From Rotaria sordida (Eukaryota > Rotifera > Eurotatoria > Philodinida > Philodinidae), in contig CAJNOL010000784.1 of the NCBI GenBank assembly GCA_905250125.1, positions 39,469-103,468 of the forward strand: a stretch of 64,000 bases of DNA, written 5' to 3'. The notes below the pieces were generated by a model. It was not told the DNA's origin. It saw nothing but the letters and a program-made list of their open reading frames with translations, and made no database searches. Within the stretch, counting starts at the first letter, position 1, and each line of letters opens with the position of its first letter. Shown here piece after piece: positions 59,372 to 64,000 of the stretch. Made by a program: the position numbers and the translations under genes.

Positions 59372-60966
59372 TTTTTACTTGTAATTTCAATATCACTAAA
59401 TTATATACATCGGTTTTTCACCCATACTTTTTCAGCACACGAAATCTGCTTTGCCATTGACCAATAAAAATTCATCATCTAAACTCTATCCTACAATGAA
59501 CTAATTTTCCCATCAAACTAATATTACAAATTTTCATTCAAAAAATAAATTGAACATTATTTTCTATTCATTAAATTAATTCTAACACAAGTGCATAAAT
59601 GCTTTAATAAAACACATTCAACGACAACCAATCATAACTTTTTTCATTCTACGTTATGTATTTGTAGTTTTGTTTATGGTATTGTTTACATAGATTTTTG
59701 GACATGTGCCGTATCAACATACAAACATCTAGTTAATGTATAAAAGACGAAAAAAGAAAATCTAATCATTCATTAGTCATATATTCACATACAAATCACT
59801 TATATTTTCTATATATTTCAATTAATAAATATAGTCCTTGGTTCAATATTCACATCATTAGTAAGTATAAGTATATTCAAAAAAACAAATTATTTCTTCA
59901 TTAGATACTCAAATAGTCATGAAAATTTATCATCAATTTTTATCATTGAATTTCAACATAAAAAAAAAAGAAGACTAATGATGAAAAGTTTTAGTTACTT
60001 ATCGAATGAATCTATCTATGCATGTATTTCATGTTCTTCTCCGTTTTTTTTAATATATGTCGGCTGTTGCTGTCTGTCTACATGCGTCCGAGCACATCAA
60101 GCGAATAAATACAAAGGCAAGAATAGTCGTTCGACGATAAGAAGAAAAAGAGAAAAAACTGCACATTGGTTACATTTACTTTTTTCTGCTTCTTTCTCTT
60201 CGTCGACATCAGAATGATTTGACAAAAGGAGAATAGACACAAGATAGAGAAAAAAAAGGAAGATTCTGAAAACGAGTCACAGCTGGTTATTAGTTTTAAT
60301 GTAAAACTATAATTTAAACCTTAATATTCAAATGAAAAACAAATGTTTTAATTGATAAAAAAAATAGTTTCATCGTTGTCAGTTAAAAACTGAACGGAAA
60401 GAACACATTTTCAATAGAGTGCACTATTGTGTTCTTTTCTTTGCGTTGTCAAATCTTTTCCTTCCTACATCGTTGCTCTCATCCAATCAAAATGCAATTC
60501 AACGTAGGTCAGGCATGCCTTACACACACGCATGATGCCCGAGATTGTCATTAATATAAATATATATATATACATGTAGACGATAGCTACCACCGCTGAC
60601 GAGCTCGAACGAAGAGAAAACAACACAAGTTAAAGAAAAGAAGAAAAAAAACGACTATCGAACTAAACCTTTTGATAGATGGAAGGAACGCATAGGAGGA
60701 GAGAAAGGAAGAGGAAAGGAAGAAAGAAAAAAAAAAAGACGAGAGACTCATGCGTTTTCTCTCTCACTATACGCATATGTAGCCAAAAGACATCACTGCA
60801 CTCCTGGGGTAGGCTGTTGCTGCTTTCTCTCTCTCTCTCTCTCTCTCTCGATTTCTTTTTTTTTCTTGTCGTTTGTTTTTGGGCAATTCTTATTCAGATA
60901 ATAAGAATAATAATAAATAAAAAAAAAAGAATTTTTTTTTTTCTTTTTTTGTTTTCTAGTTTGTGT
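59372..60966. promoter_or_regulatory. Divergent intergenic region between ASCC2 and the Ser/Thr-rich gene
   Basis: 1.6 kb separates the ASCC2 start (-) from the next gene (+), so it must hold both promoters and the 5' untranslated region of the downstream gene. It has a (CT)n microsatellite at 60826-60849, an (AT)n run near 60555-60570 and A/G-rich tracts. The pyrimidine tract ending TTTTCTAG at about 60958 is a likely acceptor of a 5' untranslated intron or trans-splice site. The 79-codon frame at 59978-60217 has no recognisable content. Confidence 0.45.
60826..60849 (+). repeat. (CT)n microsatellite
   Basis: About twelve CT dinucleotides upstream of the Ser/Thr-rich gene. Confidence 0.9.
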
Positions 60967-63900
60967 ATGACAGTCCGCATATGTTCACACCGAAGATTAT
61001 TACCAATGCAGAGTGATGTTTTAAACGAACAACAACAACAACAACTATCGAACGATACTGATTGTTCATCTTCGTTGTCAACAACTACTGCGACAACATT
61101 AATTTATTCGGGTTTAAAATTGGTTTGTTAGATTCAATTTAAAATTATAATATTATATTTATATATATTTTTCTATCTATTTAGCATCCAAAACCACTTG
61201 TACCTACAATATCAATGCCCGGCGTGGCAAGTCCATTATCAATTGTTAAAAAATTATCACTCCGTATGTTTATTTTGTTTCAATAAACATTTATTTTTCA
61301 TTTTTTTTTGTATAGCTGATTCACATCTAGACAATTCAAATAATAATGTTCGACATGCATCATCATCAAATTCTACAACAACAACAACAACAACACCATC
61401 ATCTATTCGTCTTGTTACATCAACAGGTAAATCATCACCGCCAACAAATTTACAATTTCAATTAACTGATAAATCATCATCATCAACAACAACAAATGGA
61501 GGTTTTTCAACATCAAAAACTTATATATTAAATCCTCAACAGAGCAGTACAACAACAGTAAATAAACAACAAATACTTACAAATTCAACATCATCATCAT
61601 CTTTATTAACATTAATACCACCAGGTACAACATCACCGAAAATTCAAACATTAAATAGTGTTACAATATCATCAACAAATGATATATCAACAACAACTGA
61701 TAAATTATCATCATCAAATACAAATCAATCGGTTTTTCTATCAAAAAATCGTGTTACACTTGTACAACCATTAATAACAAATACAACACCATCATCATCA
61801 TCATCAACAACGACAACAACAACAAATTCATCAAATAATGTTAAACAAACGAATAATGTTACACCTAAATTAGTTATTCAACAAAATACAAATTCATCAA
61901 CAACAAATGCAAATTTTTGGCAACAACAACAACAAACACAAGCTACAAAAATTTGTAAGTATTTAAATAAATTATTTTTCTTAAAATAAAAAAATTTCTT
62001 TTTTTGTAGTTTCGATACCACCATCATCTATTCTACCGACAGGTATTTTATTCAATTATCATTAGTTTTTAGTTATCTAATAATATTTGTAACATGATCT
62101 TTAACAAAAAAAAGAAATCAATTTCAATTCGAAATATAAAATATATATACTTTTTTTAAGAGGAAGTTTATTGGATTTAAAGAATCAATCAATTACTTTT
62201 ATATTAAAGTATATCGATAGATGCACAATAACGAAAAGTTAGGCATTTGTTTTTTTTTTTGTATAGGTGAAAATAATCGTTTATCAAAAAAATTAAAATA
62301 GATAAATTTATTTTCTATTTTACTTAAAAGAAATATTTTCAAATATGATTGTATCAATCTTTTCGTAAAATTTTTAATAAAATAAAACATGATCTTAATA
62401 TGTTTAATATCATAATATAAAAATGAAGTTAATTAATATTAGATATTTATTTTGTTATGAAATTCTTAATTCTCATTTATGTTGATATTTACTTTCCATT
62501 GATTTTAGTTGAGGTTATTAAGGATTTCATATAATTCTTATGATAAGAAAGAGGATTATATCTTCAATTGATATTAGAATTTATTATCAGTCAATTTCGA
62601 AAAAAAAAAACCGAGATTCGTAAGCAACAATAATTTACACCAATCGTCCTAACATCGTCGATCATTGATAATGTATCATTGTTGATTAGTCCTACTATAT
62701 AATTCGTATAGGAAGGCATCAATGACTTCACTTATGTTTATTTTGATTGGGTAAGCGTGTCTCAAGCGTATATATATTAGTCAATTCTCATAATTATCCT
62801 TACTCAGATATCAGTTTTTCATAGATATGTCGTTCATTTGAAACAGTCTAAAACAAACATTTCTGTCAAATAGAAATATCTTAGCGAAAATATGTTTATT
62901 TTGGTTCAAACTTTAACTATAAGATCTACCTTTTACACAAAATTTCAGCTCAAAATTCTATTATTCCAGTTTTATTCATTTTCATTGTTCACCATGACCG
63001 ATTGAACGGCAATACTCTCAAGCGATTGAACAGTTAGGAACGTTTCTTCCTCTTAAGTATTACTTTAATTCAATTGGTAACGATATTGTATAGAATGCTT
63101 CTAAGATTATTGATGATGACCGAATTTCCTATGACTTTATAATAATATTTCGAGAATTGAAGGTTAATTCCAATATAGATTGGTATTTTCCAAGTGTTCT
63201 AAATTTTTCATAAAGTTCGTATAGTTTCATATCGCTGAATAGAGCTATGCAGGATAGGATACGGATACGAAATAAAACTCATCCTGTACATCTCTATCGT
63301 TGAATAACGTAAAATTAATCTAAATTTGATAAAACATACAATGAAACTTTAATTCATTCAATTAATAATTTCTATTAAACAAAATGATCTTTTTCTTTTT
63401 TGTTTAGCTAAAATGCTTTCTCGACCAGTACAATTAATTCCAACATCAATATCATCATCCGAACATCATCCTCATCATCATATAACACATATTAAAAATG
63501 AAAAAAATGATAATACAAATTCTTATCCAATTAGTATGCATTTTGGTTTATCATCACCAACAACAAATGAAAATCCTTTAACACCATTAAATGTTCAAGT
63601 TCCACATCAACATTCATATTCAACAAAAAATTTTGATTCTTCTGGACATCAAGCTTATATTCATATGCAATTATTACCATCAACATCAAATTCCGAATCA
63701 ATAAATTCATCACAACAATCAGTTCAATTTACACTTCCAACCACACATATTTATTCATCATCACCATCATCTGTTCTTATATCAACAACACAACGTTCAA
63801 TGGATCATAATAATAATCATCAATCAACAACAACAATAACAACACCAATTATTCGTGAAATGCAAACCGATGAAAAATTAAATGATTCAACAATAATTAA

Positions 63901-64000
63901 AAATTGTAAAATTAAATCAAAAAAAATATTTTAATTTTAAAATCTACTTTTGTTTTTTTTTATAGTTCATCATAATAAAATTTCAACGAAAAATCGAACA
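60967..64000 (+). CDS. Ser/Thr/Asn/Gln-rich protein, 5' part, runs off the window
   Basis: Exons 60967-61122, 61185-61263, 61316-61954, 62010-62042, 63408-63905 and 63966-64000 (incomplete) keep one open frame of 480 codons. The start may be 60967 (MTVRICSHRR) or the in-frame ATG at 61006 (MQSDVLNEQ). The protein is low complexity: QQQQQ, TTTTTTT, Ser runs, HHPHHH, with short more ordered pieces (ISMPGVASPLSIVKKLSL, FSIPPSSILPTAKMLSRPVQ, REMQTDEKLND). Such composition is common in nuclear regulators and transcription factor activation regions, but no DNA-binding or other domain lies in the visible part, so no function is assigned. The small 33-bp exon rests on matching phases and good splice signals. 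Confidence 0.7.
62043..63407. other. Intron 4 of the Ser/Thr-rich gene
   Basis: 1.4 kb AT-rich intron. It contains a GGATACGGATACGA motif and CATCTCTAT near 63255-63300 that could be a transposon end. Nothing else recognised. Confidence 0.5.

Noticed and set aside
59978..60217. 79-codon frame with Cys clusters
   Set aside because: Located in the divergent promoter region, no homology recognised, and composition is consistent with chance.
60679..60966. N-terminal extension of the Ser/Thr-rich protein from 60679
   Set aside because: It reads through GA- and CT-repeat DNA (Arg/Lys then Leu/Ser runs), and a strong acceptor at about 60958 suggests that the region is 5' untranslated or intronic.

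Overview
The window is nuclear DNA from an AT-rich invertebrate animal. Genes are split by many tiny introns (about 50-60 bp, GT-AG), exons are rich in A/T-ending codons and in Ser/Asn/Gln/His runs, and the orthologues are metazoan (POU class IV factor, kinesin light chain, anoctamin-10, DGCR6, SRP72, ASCC2). A bdelloid or other rotifer is my best guess from the compact introns and a bacterial-looking prenyl synthase domain, but this is inference only; other AT-rich invertebrates such as mites are possible. No prokaryotic operon, rRNA, tRNA or CRISPR array was recognised.

Layout. 0.3-7.9 kb (+): a 14-exon anoctamin-10-like scramblase/channel gene. 9.3-10.0 kb (+): a DGCR6-like gene. 10.3-11.6 kb (-): a POU4/Brn-3 transcription factor, convergent with DGCR6. 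11.6-20.4 kb: gene-poor, dominated by a 4.5-kb inverted-repeat element (15654-20144) whose arms carry 34-bp tandem repeats, with a nested 1.6-kb non-autonomous hAT element flanked by an exact 8-bp target duplication. 20.4-25 kb: weak minus-strand exons of an unrecognised gene, and a plus-strand tandem pair of an orphan gene (one decayed, one intact). 27.8-30.6 kb (+): kinesin light chain. 32.4-34.0 kb: a large foldback. 34.1-39.1 kb (-): a ~1,000-residue protein with an IspA-type prenyl diphosphate synthase at its C-terminus and an apparently degenerate second copy in the middle. 39.7-47.4 kb (-): SRP72. 47.5-59.4 kb (-): ASCC2, with a calcineurin-B-homologous EF-hand gene nested on the opposite strand in one intron and a decayed piggyBac transposase in another. 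61.0-64.0 kb (+): start of a low-complexity Ser/Thr/Asn/Gln-rich protein that runs off the window.

How the genes relate. They look like unrelated housekeeping and developmental genes: protein targeting (SRP72), ribosome quality control/alkylation repair (ASCC2), transport (KLC), membrane lipid/ion movement (ANO10) and neuronal transcription (POU4). Exon structures for the seven recognised full-length genes were reconstructed by hand. In each case the joined coding length is a multiple of three, with one non-canonical GC-AG intron in ASCC2.

The most striking feature at larger scale is the number of long inverted-repeat (foldback/MITE-like) elements in introns and intergenic DNA: at least nine, several almost perfectly palindromic. 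The best candidates for new biology are the tandem prenyl-synthase fusion, the 34-bp-repeat foldback element and the orphan gene pair.
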